From assembly GCA_039033215.1 (NCBI GenBank), contig JBCCDA010000001.1, positions 97,108 to 161,107 of the forward strand: a stretch of 64,000 nucleotides of DNA, in the 5' to 3' direction. This stretch comes from Thermohalobaculum sp039033215 (GTDB lineage: Bacteria; Pseudomonadota; Alphaproteobacteria; Rhodobacterales; Rhodobacteraceae). Within the stretch, counting starts at the first letter, position 1. Every line of letters starts with the position of its first letter. Below the pieces are notes generated by a model, which saw only the letters and a list, made by a program, of their open reading frames with translations, was not told where the DNA came from and made no database searches. The translations under genes and the position numbers were made by a program. Of this stretch, positions 1 to 8,339 are shown one piece after another.

Positions 1-444
1 ATTATCGCTGACCAGAGTTGTGCCAGTCGAGTCGTAGAGTTCCAAGATTAGATCGGTATCTTTGCCCAGCGGGCCCTCACCATAGTCGACATCGGCTGTG
101 ATTGTCTCGCCCGCGTCGATGGTGACCGAGTACCAGAACTCTCGCCAGCTCGCGCCCACTTCCTCGTAGACCGTCGTGTGCGGTACTGAGGTCGCATTCT
201 GTATGTCGGGGTTCTCACGCAGTGACCAGACGGACGAAGCATCAATGCTAACCGCGTTGTCGGACTCAGTGCCCATCGTCGGGTTGAAGGTCGAAATGCT
301 GGCGAAGTCACCGGAATCACCCCAGATCAGGTCGTCGCCGCCGTCCCCGTTCAGAGTGTTGTTAGGACCGCCCAGATCCGTTCCTAACAGGAAATCGTCG
401 TCTACGGTGCCATTCTGTGTCGTGGTGTCGAAGAACAAAGCCAT
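1..444 (-). CDS. N-terminal part of a secreted RTX/PPC-type protein (cut by window edge)
   Basis: An ATG at 444 on the minus strand, preceded by an AGGGA ribosome site, opens 148 codons that run off the window without a stop. Residues 33-43 form an RTX-type glycine/aspartate motif (GDGGDDLIWGD). Residues about 88-148 (around WYSVTIDAGETI and DTDLILELYD) resemble a bacterial pre-peptidase C-terminal (PPC) beta-sandwich, which in known proteins accompanies secreted enzymes. There is no Sec signal peptide, and the acidic, Ser/Thr-rich, Cys-free composition suits type I secretion. The rest of the protein, and so its enzymatic role, lies outside the window. The domain calls are by eye. Confidence 0.7.
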   Translation of the reverse strand, partial: MALFFDTTTQNGTVDDDFLLGTDLGGPNNTLNGDGGDDLIWGDSGDFASISTFNPTMGTESDNAVSIDASSVWSLRENPDIQNATSVPHTTVYEEVGASWREFWYSVTIDAGETITADVDYGEGPLGKDTDLILELYDSTGTTLVSDN

Positions 445-938
445 CGGTGAAATCCCTTGCTTAAATTCGCCATTCCTCCGCTGGCGTTGGATAACTCTAA
501 AATTCTTGTTATAAATTGGAGACAAACAGGCATTGATCGATGCGGAGGACCATCGTCGCCGATGATCGAGCATCCTTGATATCGTGTGGGTTCACACACT
601 TTTTCGGACTGCGCAAAGATGAGCACGAACAGTCTGAACTCAGACCGTCTTAACCAAAGTGTCAGCGCATGCTGCTGCAATTTGCAACCCGACCCACAAC
701 CTGTCACCCACCACGGACGCTAGCAGAACCGTCAAGGCGCGAAAAGGTAACATCTCACCTGTTTGGAACTCTCGTAGTTAACGTACGCGGTCTGGCGTGA
801 CGGGTCTTGTTGTAGTCGCAAAGGACCATCTCGGAGCCGGACAAGTATCGGGCACGACGATGTCCCAGGTGTGTTCCTTGACCAATGCGTTGGGACAGCC
901 GCCGTGGTCAATTTCCGTAGAACACCACTAGATTTAAT
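445..938. other. intergenic region, no gene recognised
   Basis: The part next to the RTX-type gene (about 480-530) is AT-rich and, read on the minus strand, holds a TATAAC-like box, so it may be that gene's promoter. The remainder has stops in all frames and uneven codon use, and I see no RNA gene or repeat in it. Confidence 0.4.
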
Positions 939-1130
939 GTGAAACCGTGCCTGGTCACGCTCGTCGGAACCCTACTCCTGACATCCTGCCTAGAATCGAC
1001 TGAGTGGTTCACTCAACCTGCAGGATCAGAAAGTCTCTTTGATCAAATAGGATGTGCCCTCGGACCAAAGGCGGACAAGGTCTCATCGTTTCGGCCACTG
1101 ATCTTCCAGAGCGAGTCCACGCGGGAGTGA
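939..1130 (+). CDS. possible small lipoprotein
   Basis: A 63-residue reading frame begins with a short hydrophobic stretch ending in the lipobox-like LTSC (Cys at residue 17), the pattern recognised by signal peptidase II. No convincing ribosome site precedes the ATG. The segment after the Cys has no recognisable domain. It lies alone between two minus-strand genes. It could be a real small lipoprotein, the head of a decayed gene, or chance. Confidence 0.3.
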   Translation: MKPCLVTLVGTLLLTSCLESTEWFTQPAGSESLFDQIGCALGPKADKVSSFRPLIFQSESTRE

Positions 1131-1387
1131 CTGGCGATCCGCGTGAGACGCAAGCTGCGCTCTATCGACGTGATCGATGCAGTACCCGATCTGTGCTGCC
1201 TCATAAAGATTGCCTGTACTCATTCACTCGGAGTTGGACATGTTTCGCGCCACCCGTCCGGGCGACATCGGCTACAGGATGCCGAGCCTAGGCTTCGACC
1301 CGACAACCTTGGCACCTCGAACCAAGAAGCGTTCTGAGACCCGCCATATCGCTTCATCGGATCAGGTATTGGCGCATCAACTTGGGG
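1131..1387. other. intergenic region, nothing recognised
   Basis: Several short overlapping frames exist here, but none has a ribosome site or a recognisable motif. No hairpin terminator was seen after the DMT gene that ends at 1388. Confidence 0.4.
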
Positions 1388-2302
1388 CTACCTTGCCTGT
1401 CTTTGTATCCACCGTACCGGGCGCCCGTCGATGAACGCAAGGCCGAGCCCGATGGCAAGCGCGCCGATGATCTCCTGCGCGAACACCGGCTCGTCCAGAA
1501 AGATGTTGCCGAGTGCGATGGCGGTGACGGGGATCAATAACGTGACCAACATGGCATTGCTCGCACCCGCGCGGACCAGGATCTTGAAGAACACCAGATA
1601 GGCAACGGCCGTGCCGAAGATCGCGAGCCCGGCGACGGCGCCAAGCGTGTGCGCGCTGGGCATCGGCAGGGTCCAGGGTTGGTCGATCACCGCTACGACG
1701 ACACTCATGATCGCGGTCGAGGCCACCAGCTGGCAGCACGCCGATTTCAACGGTGCGACGGCGCTCAGCCGCCGCCGGCCCCAGAGCGCGGCAAACCCGT
1801 AGCTGACCGCGCCTGCCATGCAGAGCAGGATGCCGATCGTCTCCGGCCCGCCGACCGGCCCATCGAACCCACGCAGGATTGCGACCCCGGCAAGGCCCAG
1901 GAGCACGCCGATCAGGCGGAGCACGGTCAGCCGCTCCTCGCGGAAGGCGGCCATGACCATGACGGCGAACAACGGCGTCATCGCGTTGATGATCGAGGAC
2001 ATGCCGACGGTGATGAACAATTGCCCCGAGAAGATGAACCCGAACGGGAGCACGTTGTTGAGAAGCCCCATGCCCGCGAACGGTAACCACTCGCGCCGGG
2101 TGCGGGGCAGGCGGTGCCCCATGATCCAGAGGAGCGGCAACAGCGTCGCGGTGGCCAGTGCCACGCGCGCCAGCACGACGGTCAGCGGCGGCAGCTCACG
2201 CACGGCGACGCCCGCGAAGAAGTACGCTCCGCCCCATAGAAAGGCGAGGACCATCAGCAGGCCCCAGTCCTGCGAGTCCATGTCCTTGGGCGTGTCGCTC
2301 AT
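1388..2302 (-). CDS. DMT-superfamily EamA-type membrane transporter
   Basis: The 304-residue protein has about ten hydrophobic segments arranged as two EamA repeats, the layout of drug/metabolite exporters of the inner membrane. The first repeat starts at the GLLMVLAFLWGGAYFF segment. I chose the ATG at 2302 because GAGGAG lies 4 bases upstream; a longer frame to 2497 would add an unlikely basic extension. It is divergent from the FAH-family hydrolase gene, with about 150 bases between them, and may export an amino acid or an intermediate of the neighbouring pathway. The substrate cannot be read from the sequence. Confidence 0.88.
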   Translation of the reverse strand: MSDTPKDMDSQDWGLLMVLAFLWGGAYFFAGVAVRELPPLTVVLARVALATATLLPLLWIMGHRLPRTRREWLPFAGMGLLNNVLPFGFIFSGQLFITVGMSSIINAMTPLFAVMVMAAFREERLTVLRLIGVLLGLAGVAILRGFDGPVGGPETIGILLCMAGAVSYGFAALWGRRRLSAVAPLKSACCQLVASTAIMSVVVAVIDQPWTLPMPSAHTLGAVAGLAIFGTAVAYLVFFKILVRAGASNAMLVTLLIPVTAIALGNIFLDEPVFAQEIIGALAIGLGLAFIDGRPVRWIQRQAR

Positions 2303-2451
2303 TTGGCTCCTCATGAGTTGAAGGGCAGGCATAGTGACGGCGGGTTCACCCGACGACCCGGATCTTGCGACATGGTGATGGTGGGGCCCTCCCTCTCGAC
2401 AAACCGCCGGGGAGGCGGCAAGAGTTTGCCCAAGTAACCGGGAGGGACACC

Positions 2452-3297
2452 ATGAAACTGATGCGCATGGGCGCGAAGGGCGCCGAGAAACCTGCAATGC
2501 TGGACGGGGGCGGGGTGATCCGGGACCTCTCCGGGGTCATCGGCGATATCGATGGCGCGGCGCTGTCGCCGGAGGGGCTGGCGAAACTGGCGGCGGTCGA
2601 TCCCGGGTCGCTGCCCGCCGTGGATGCGGGCGTGCGGGTCGGGCCCTGCGTGGGCGGGATCGGCAAGTGCATCTCGGTCGGGCTGAACTATGTCGACCAC
2701 GCGCACGAGACCAACAACCCGATCCCGACCGAGCCGATCCTCTTCGGCAAGGCGGTGACGTCCATCTGCGGGCCGAACGACGATGTCGAGAAGCCGCGCG
2801 CGTCGACCAAGCTCGATTGGGAGATCGAGCTCTGCATCGTCATCGGCAGCCGCGCGAAGTATGTCTCCGAGGCCGATGCCCTGGACTATGTGGCCGGCTA
2901 TGCCGTCTTCAACGATGTCTCCGAGCGTGACTTCCAGATCGGCCGCCCTGGCGGGCAATGGCTGAAGGGCAAGAGCCACGACACCTTCGGCCCGCTGGGT
3001 CCCTGGATGGTCACGAAGGACGAAGTGGCCGATCCCAGTGATCTGGCCATGGAGCTGAAGGTGAACGGCAAGGTCATGCAGAAGGGCTCGACCAAGACCT
3101 TCATCTTCCACCCAGCGCAGGTCGTCAGTCATATATCGCAGTTCATGACGCTCGAGCCCGGCGATGTGATCCCTACGGGCACGCCACCCGGTGTCGGCGC
3201 GGGCATGACCCCGCCTGTCTGGCTGAACGCTGGAGATGTGATGGAGCTGGAGATCGAGGGGCTTGGTACCCAGCGCCAGGCAGTCGTGGCGGCCTGA
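2452..3297 (+). CDS. fumarylacetoacetate hydrolase (FAH) family protein
   Basis: The 281-residue protein has the FAH fold signatures: GLNYVDHAHE at residues 78-87, the divalent-metal acidic residues E124 and E126 in the DWEIEL segment and D155 in the FNDVSERD segment, and a TGTPPGVG loop near the C-terminus. The family cleaves C-C or C-N bonds of beta-diketo or ureido acids; close relatives include 2,4-diketo-3-deoxy-L-fuconate/rhamnonate hydrolases and proteins annotated as ureidoglycolate lyase. The start at 2452 has GGGAGG upstream; an earlier frame start at 2365 lacks one. The ureohydrolase gene follows after 4 bases, so the two are co-transcribed. Confidence 0.9.
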   Translation: MKLMRMGAKGAEKPAMLDGGGVIRDLSGVIGDIDGAALSPEGLAKLAAVDPGSLPAVDAGVRVGPCVGGIGKCISVGLNYVDHAHETNNPIPTEPILFGKAVTSICGPNDDVEKPRASTKLDWEIELCIVIGSRAKYVSEADALDYVAGYAVFNDVSERDFQIGRPGGQWLKGKSHDTFGPLGPWMVTKDEVADPSDLAMELKVNGKVMQKGSTKTFIFHPAQVVSHISQFMTLEPGDVIPTGTPPGVGAGMTPPVWLNAGDVMELEIEGLGTQRQAVVAA

Positions 3298-3301
3298 GAC
3301 C

Positions 3302-4252
3302 GTGGCGAGCCCCTTCGATCCGGTCGATTCGTCGGTAGTGGCCCGGTACGCCGGGGTTGCCACCTTTATGCGGGCAGCCCAATCGGCGCCGGTCCCGGGG
3401 CTTGATATCGCGCTGGCCGGCGTACCGCTGGATCTGGGCGCCACCTACCGGGTCGGTGCGCGGCATGGGCCTGCGGGGGTGCGCGACGCCTCGCGCCTTA
3501 TCCGGCAAGTGAACCCGTCGACCGGGGTCGCCCCCTACCGGCTGGTCAACATCGCCGATGTCGGAGACGCGCCGACGGACCCGCTGTCCGTGGAGCGCTC
3601 GGTTGATCTGGTGCAGGGCTTCTATGATTCGATCCACGCAGTGGGCGCGGCCCCGATCTCGGTTGGCGGGGATCATGTCGTGCCGCTTCCCATCCTGCGA
3701 GCCATCGCCAAGGACCGGCCCGTGGGGCTTATCCAGATCGATAGCCATGCCGATACGTTCGATGACTTCATGGGTACAAAGATCAACCATGCGACCTTCG
3801 TGCGCCGGGGGATAGAGGAGGGGCTAATCGACCCCGCCCGAACCATCCAGATCGGTCTGCGTGGTACGCGCTACGGCGACGACGATATCGTCTTTGGCGA
3901 TCAGGCGGGGCTCACGATGCTCTCCATGGACCTCTATGAGGAGATGGGTCGTGCTGCGGTGATCCAGAAGATCCGTGACGTCGTGGGTGCTGGTGCCGTC
4001 TACATCACGATCGATATCGACGGGTTGGATCCGCGCGATGCGCCAGGGACCGGCGTGCCGGAGCCGGGAGGGATCTCGATGCGCGACTGCCAGGTGATGC
4101 TGCGCAGTCTGACAGGGCTCGACGTGGTGGGAGCGGACATCTGCGAGGTGGTCCCAGGGCTCGACCCGACGGGCATCACCTGCATCAACGCGGCCAACCT
4201 GATGTTCGAGCTTGCGTGCGTGATCGCTGTCGCCCGGACGCAGGACAACTGA
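3302..4252 (+). CDS. ureohydrolase (agmatinase/arginase family)
   Basis: The 316-residue protein carries the binuclear manganese site of the family: H125 in GGDH, D147, H149 and D151 in DSHAD, and D238 and D240 in DIDGLDP. These enzymes hydrolyse a guanidino group to urea plus an amine. The HATFVRRGIEEGLIDP segment resembles agmatinase and guanidinobutyrase-type members rather than arginase. I place the start at GTG 3302, 4 bases after the FAH-family gene; an upstream in-frame start would overlap that gene by about 35 bases. The coupling suggests a guanidino or ureido compound is degraded, but the substrate is unproven. Confidence 0.85.
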   Translation: MASPFDPVDSSVVARYAGVATFMRAAQSAPVPGLDIALAGVPLDLGATYRVGARHGPAGVRDASRLIRQVNPSTGVAPYRLVNIADVGDAPTDPLSVERSVDLVQGFYDSIHAVGAAPISVGGDHVVPLPILRAIAKDRPVGLIQIDSHADTFDDFMGTKINHATFVRRGIEEGLIDPARTIQIGLRGTRYGDDDIVFGDQAGLTMLSMDLYEEMGRAAVIQKIRDVVGAGAVYITIDIDGLDPRDAPGTGVPEPGGISMRDCQVMLRSLTGLDVVGADICEVVPGLDPTGITCINAANLMFELACVIAVARTQDN

Positions 4253-4257
4253 GGAAC

Positions 4258-4289
4258 AGTGGAACGCCGGGGCAAGCCCGGCGTGTTCC
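4258..4289 (+). terminator. hairpin terminator after the ureohydrolase gene
   Basis: GGAAC-GCCGGG pairs with CCCGGC-GT-GTTCC around a GCAAG loop, starting a few bases after the stop at 4252. There is no long T tract, only TCCTCT. Confidence 0.55.
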
Positions 4290-4296
4290 TCTCAGT

Positions 4297-4386
4297 TGCC
4301 CACCCGCCCACCCTTTGGCGCCCAGAACGACCGTTCCACTAACGATCACAGTTGAGGCCAGGCGCCCAAGGGTGGGCGGGTGGGCA
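4297..4386. repeat. long inverted repeat whose arms are G-quadruplex motifs
   Basis: Arms 4297-4322 and 4361-4386 are 26-base inverted repeats with one mismatch, around a 38-base centre. Each arm holds four GGG runs separated by single bases (plus strand 4370-4384, minus strand 4299-4313). The element sits between the convergent ureohydrolase and SDR genes and could act as a bidirectional terminator or a small mobile repeat. Confidence 0.7.
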
Positions 4387-4420
4387 CTGATAAATGCCGC
4401 GCGTCAGCGCGTCCTTCGGC

Positions 4421-5173
4421 CTAGTAGGTCGCACGGCCACCGGAGAGATCGAAGACGCCGCCGGTGGTGAAGCTGTTCTCGGCCGAACTCAGCCACGTTA
4501 CCATGTTTGCGATCTCCTCAACGGTCACGAACCGCCCACGGGGGATCTTCGAGAGCATGAAGTCGATGTGGTACTGTTCGATCTGGTCGAAGATCGCTGT
4601 CTTCGCAGCCGCAGGCGTGATGCAGTTCACCGCAATGTCTTGGCTTGCCAGTTCCTTGCCGAGCGACTTCGTCAGCGCAATGACGCCCGCCTTGGCTGAG
4701 GAGTAATGGGCGGCGTTGGGATTGCCCTCCTTTCCCGCGATCGAGGCCGTGTTCACGATGCGGCCGTAGCCAGCCTCAACCATGTGCGGGGCGATCGCCT
4801 TGCAGCAGTAGAAGACGCCGCTGAGATCGATGTCGATCACCTTGCGCCACTCCGCAGGATCCGTGTCGATCACCGTCGCGTTCGCGCCCGCGATGCCAGC
4901 GTTGGCAACCAGGATGTCGACCCCGCCCATCTCCGCCACCGTACGGGCGGTCGCGGATTGAACCCGGTCCCAATCACTCACATCAGGATCATTCACGTAG
5001 ACGGTGCCCTTGCCCGCGAGCTGCTCGGCCGCCTGCTCGGCTAGCGCCCGGTCCGCATCCCAGATCGTGACGGTTGCGCCGGAGGCGAGAAACCGCTCGA
5101 CAACCGCGAGCCCGATCCCCTGGGCGCCCCCGGTGACAACGGCCTTGCGGCCCTGAAGATCGTAGGTGTTCAT
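4421..5173 (-). CDS. short-chain dehydrogenase/reductase (SDR)
   Basis: A 250-residue classical SDR: nucleotide-binding TGGAQGIG at residues 14-21, NAG at 91-93, and the catalytic set S144, Y157 and K161. D39 after the second strand suggests NAD(H) rather than NADP(H). It oxidises or reduces a hydroxyl/keto group; relatives include FabG-like reductases and sugar-acid dehydrogenases such as 2-keto-3-deoxy-L-fuconate dehydrogenase. Given the FAH-family hydrolase and the pentonate dehydratase nearby, a sugar-acid step is a reasonable guess. The ATG at 5173 follows a GGGAGG site. Confidence 0.9.
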   Translation of the reverse strand: MNTYDLQGRKAVVTGGAQGIGLAVVERFLASGATVTIWDADRALAEQAAEQLAGKGTVYVNDPDVSDWDRVQSATARTVAEMGGVDILVANAGIAGANATVIDTDPAEWRKVIDIDLSGVFYCCKAIAPHMVEAGYGRIVNTASIAGKEGNPNAAHYSSAKAGVIALTKSLGKELASQDIAVNCITPAAAKTAIFDQIEQYHIDFMLSKIPRGRFVTVEEIANMVTWLSSAENSFTTGGVFDLSGGRATY

Positions 5174-5473
5174 CGCAACCTCCCTCGTTTGGTTTGACGT
5201 GATCTAGGCCAGCCGGGGTGGCGCAATCCAGTGCTTTCTGAGGGTCGGCCTAGGCGGTTAGGCTACCGATCAGACAACGGGCGGCGCCGCGGGCGGCGTC
5301 TAGGTCGTCGACGACGTGAGCGAGACCCAGCGCACAAGAAGCTGTCCGCATACCCAACCACGTTCTCTGAGTGCCGGATGATGGTGTGCTCCAAACAAAA
5401 CCTGCTTGGGACCCTGCTATCGCCGCGGAGTGATCGAAAACAAAGCACCCGGGTTCCGGGTGCTGCTTCAGGA
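5174..5473. other. intergenic region, nothing recognised
   Basis: The stretch lies between two minus-strand genes and must contain the SDR promoter, but no clear sigma-70 boxes, operator palindrome or terminator hairpin could be singled out. It is rich in CG-dense arginine-like codons in several frames, which gives spurious reading frames. Confidence 0.4.
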
Positions 5474-6319
5474 TCAACACCCAATGGCGCTCCGGTCAAA
5501 GCTGAACTCGAGCGGGGCGTCGCATTTGAGACGGCGGTACGGGACTGTACCGACAGCCAGACCGAACGCATCGCCCTCGAGCTCGGCGACCGTCATCCTC
5601 TGCGACAAGTCCAACGGTTGGCAGGAAAAGTTGCCGCCGGATTGCTTCGTCGCCGGGTTGAACGTGTTCTCAGGGTGCCGGAAGCAGATTTCTGACCCTC
5701 TGATCTCCCAAGATTCAGGCAGGCTGCGGGTGTTTCCCGGATACCAAAGCCAGCTCCGGGTCGAGGTCTCAACGTAGCTGATCTGAAATCCGTGTTGGCG
5801 GTTGAAGGAGAGGTATGTCTGCCCGACTTGCGGGTACGCTGCAAAGCGAGCCGCCTGTTCGTCCGTTCCGGGTCGACCATCCGGCAGGCCCGTCTTCCGC
5901 CTGCGAGTGTCGCCCTCACAGTAAGTCTCAACCCGGATGTTCCCGGAACCTCGGATGGGCAATCTGGACATGTTGGTGATGCCTGGAACGAACTTCAGCA
6001 CCCCTCCTTCGAAGACTGCATCGCAGTCTGTGCTCCGTGCAACGGCGACTTCCAGTGAGTAGCCATTTACCTGCCCAGCCTGCGAGTAGTCTACGAGGGC
6101 GAAGGTCTTGTCCGGGCTATGCCCGACCAGGAAAGATCTGCCGAGCACATCGACTTCCGTGGCGGTCTGCATGATGGCGTCCACCTCTGCTTTTTTCTGG
6201 GCGGTCACCTCGGGGTCTGGTGCGGGAAGGGGAGGGATCTTGCTACCTACGCGCGGCCCACAGGCTCCAACGCCAACGCAGAGCGTCAAGATGATGATAG
6301 GTTTCAACAAATAGCGCAT
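5474..6319 (-). CDS. predicted lipoprotein of unknown function
   Basis: The 281-residue protein begins with a lipoprotein signal, a hydrophobic stretch ending VGAC with the lipidated Cys at residue 20, followed by a proline-rich linker (PPLPAPDPE). The mature part has several cysteines and a predicted mixed beta structure, and I recognise no family. It should sit in the inner or outer membrane facing the periplasm. It is divergent from the dehydratase gene, 72 bases away. Codon use is less GC-biased than its neighbours, which could mean it was acquired. Confidence 0.7.
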   Translation of the reverse strand: MRYLLKPIIILTLCVGVGACGPRVGSKIPPLPAPDPEVTAQKKAEVDAIMQTATEVDVLGRSFLVGHSPDKTFALVDYSQAGQVNGYSLEVAVARSTDCDAVFEGGVLKFVPGITNMSRLPIRGSGNIRVETYCEGDTRRRKTGLPDGRPGTDEQAARFAAYPQVGQTYLSFNRQHGFQISYVETSTRSWLWYPGNTRSLPESWEIRGSEICFRHPENTFNPATKQSGGNFSCQPLDLSQRMTVAELEGDAFGLAVGTVPYRRLKCDAPLEFSFDRSAIGC

Positions 6320-6391
6320 GTCTGAATCTCCCAGTTTGTAACAGCGCGGCTTTTACGATTTAGTCGCCCAAACACAAGCCGGGAGGACACC

Positions 6392-8170
6392 ATGACCGCC
6401 TTTCACAAAGGCCGTTTCCGCAGCCGTCAGTGGTTCGACAATCCGGATAACCCGGCAATGACGGCGCTCTACCTCGAGCGCTATCAGAACCAGGCGTTCA
6501 CGCTGGAAGAACTGCAATCCGGCAGGCCGATCATCGGGATCGCCCAGTCGGGTAGCGACCTCGCGCCGTGCAACAAGATACACCTCTTCCTCGTCGACCG
6601 GGTCAAGGCGGGGATCCGGGATGCTGGCGGTATTCCGCTGGAGTTTCCGGTGCACCCGATCCAGGAAACGGGCAAGCGCCCAACGGCGGCCCTTGATCGC
6701 AACCTGATGTATCTCTCCCTAGTCGAGGTGCTCCAGGGCTATCCTCTGGACGCGGTTGTGCTGACCACGGGTTGCGACAAGACCACGCCCGCGATGCTGA
6801 TGGGGGCGGCGACGGTCGATATCCCGGCGATCGCACTCAATGGCGGGCCAATGCTGGATGGCTGGTGGAAGGGCGAGCGCGCGGGCTCGGGCATGATCGT
6901 CTGGGAGTCTCGGCGCCTGCTTGCGGCGGGGGAGATCGACTACCCCGAGTTCCTGGCCCGGATCTGTTCCTCGGCGCCGTCGCTGGGCCATTGCAACACG
7001 ATGGGCACAGCCTCGACCATGAACGCGCTGACCGAAGCGCTGGGGTTCATGCTGCCGGGCACGGGCAATATTCCGGCCCCCTGGCGCGCCCGGATGGAGG
7101 CCGCCTACCAGACCGGCAAGCGCATCGTCGAGATGGCGCACGAAGACCTTTGCCCCAGCCAAATCATCACCCGCGACGCGTTGCATAACGTCATCCGCGT
7201 GAACACGGCGATTGGCGGATCCACCAATGCGCCGATCCACTTCGCGGCAATCGCCCGCCATGCGGGGCTGGAGCTGGAGATCACCGAGTGGCAGCAGATC
7301 GGTTTTGACCTGCCGCTTCTGGTCAACATGCAGCCGGCTGGCACCTACCTTGGCGAGGATTACCAGCGCGCCGGTGCCACGGCGGCGGTAATGGGTGAGC
7401 TGCTGTCGGTGGGTCTGCTGGACGGCGGACCTCTCAGGGTGTCGGGCAAGACGGTGGCGGAGGACTACGCGGAGGCGCGCTCCGAGAACCACGACGTCAT
7501 CTTCACGCCTGCCAAGCCAATGCGCGAGAAGGCGGGGTTTGTCGTGATCTCGGGCAACCTCTTTGACAGCGCGCTCATGAAGACATCGGTGATCTCGGCC
7601 CAGTTCCGCCAGAAATGGCTGTCGCATCCTGGCGCCGAAGGTGTCTGCGAGGGCAGGGCCGTGGTCTTCGAAGGGCCTGAGGATTACCACGACAACATCA
7701 ACAACCCAGCGCTTGGGATTGACGAGAACACAATGCTCTTTATCCGGGGCGTGGGGCCGGTGGGCTATCCTGGCGGCGCAGAAGTTGTGAACATGCAGCC
7801 ACCCGATGCCCTGATCGCGGCCGGTGTCAATCACCTGCCGACGATCGGGGACGGGCGACAGTCGGGGACATCGGAGAGCCCGTCGATCCTGAACGCCTCG
7901 CCCGAAGCGGCGGTGGGCGGGGGACTCGCCTACCTGAAGACCGGCGATACCGTGCGGCTGGACATTGCGAACGCGCGGATGGACGCGCTGGTGGACGACG
8001 CTGAATGGCAGGCCCGCAAGGACGCGTGGCAGGCGCCGGAACTGGTGCACCATACGCCCTGGCAGGAAATCCAGCGCGCCCACATTGGCCATTTCTCGGA
8101 CGGTGGGTGTCTGGAGTTTGCAACTCGCTACCGGCGCACGTCCGAGGTTCTGGAGCGAGACAACCACTGA
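6392..8170 (+). CDS. IlvD/EDD-family dehydratase, probably a sugar-acid (pentonate) dehydratase
   Basis: The 592-residue protein keeps the three cysteines expected to hold the Fe-S cluster: C60 (DLAPC), C128 (TTGCDKT) and C201 (GHCNTMG). The C-terminal DGRQSGTSESPSI segment is typical of the pentonate dehydratase branch (L-arabinonate, D-xylonate) rather than of dihydroxy-acid dehydratase in branched-chain amino-acid synthesis. It would remove water from an aldonic acid to give a 2-keto-3-deoxy acid. GGGAGG stands before ATG 6392. The downstream DenD-like and hydroxyacid dehydrogenase genes fit an aldonate catabolic cluster. The exact sugar acid is unknown. Confidence 0.88.
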   Translation: MTAFHKGRFRSRQWFDNPDNPAMTALYLERYQNQAFTLEELQSGRPIIGIAQSGSDLAPCNKIHLFLVDRVKAGIRDAGGIPLEFPVHPIQETGKRPTAALDRNLMYLSLVEVLQGYPLDAVVLTTGCDKTTPAMLMGAATVDIPAIALNGGPMLDGWWKGERAGSGMIVWESRRLLAAGEIDYPEFLARICSSAPSLGHCNTMGTASTMNALTEALGFMLPGTGNIPAPWRARMEAAYQTGKRIVEMAHEDLCPSQIITRDALHNVIRVNTAIGGSTNAPIHFAAIARHAGLELEITEWQQIGFDLPLLVNMQPAGTYLGEDYQRAGATAAVMGELLSVGLLDGGPLRVSGKTVAEDYAEARSENHDVIFTPAKPMREKAGFVVISGNLFDSALMKTSVISAQFRQKWLSHPGAEGVCEGRAVVFEGPEDYHDNINNPALGIDENTMLFIRGVGPVGYPGGAEVVNMQPPDALIAAGVNHLPTIGDGRQSGTSESPSILNASPEAAVGGGLAYLKTGDTVRLDIANARMDALVDDAEWQARKDAWQAPELVHHTPWQEIQRAHIGHFSDGGCLEFATRYRRTSEVLERDNH

Positions 8171-8339
8171 ACGGCACAGAAGACTTGTGGTGCCGGTTGA
8201 ACATCGCAAGGCTGTCGCCAGCCTGTTTCCATCGGGCCTTGACCATCGTGCTGGTGGTGTAATCGCCGGGTGCACGAGATGATGAAATTGGTACTGCGGT
8301 GACGCGGCGTCATAAGCAAGGGTTTTGGGAGATCAGACG

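Noticed and set aside
780..880. Minus-strand words near 800-850 faintly like an IS3-type transposase end (DYNKTRH)
   Set aside because: The match is a few residues only, with no inverted repeats and no DDE context.
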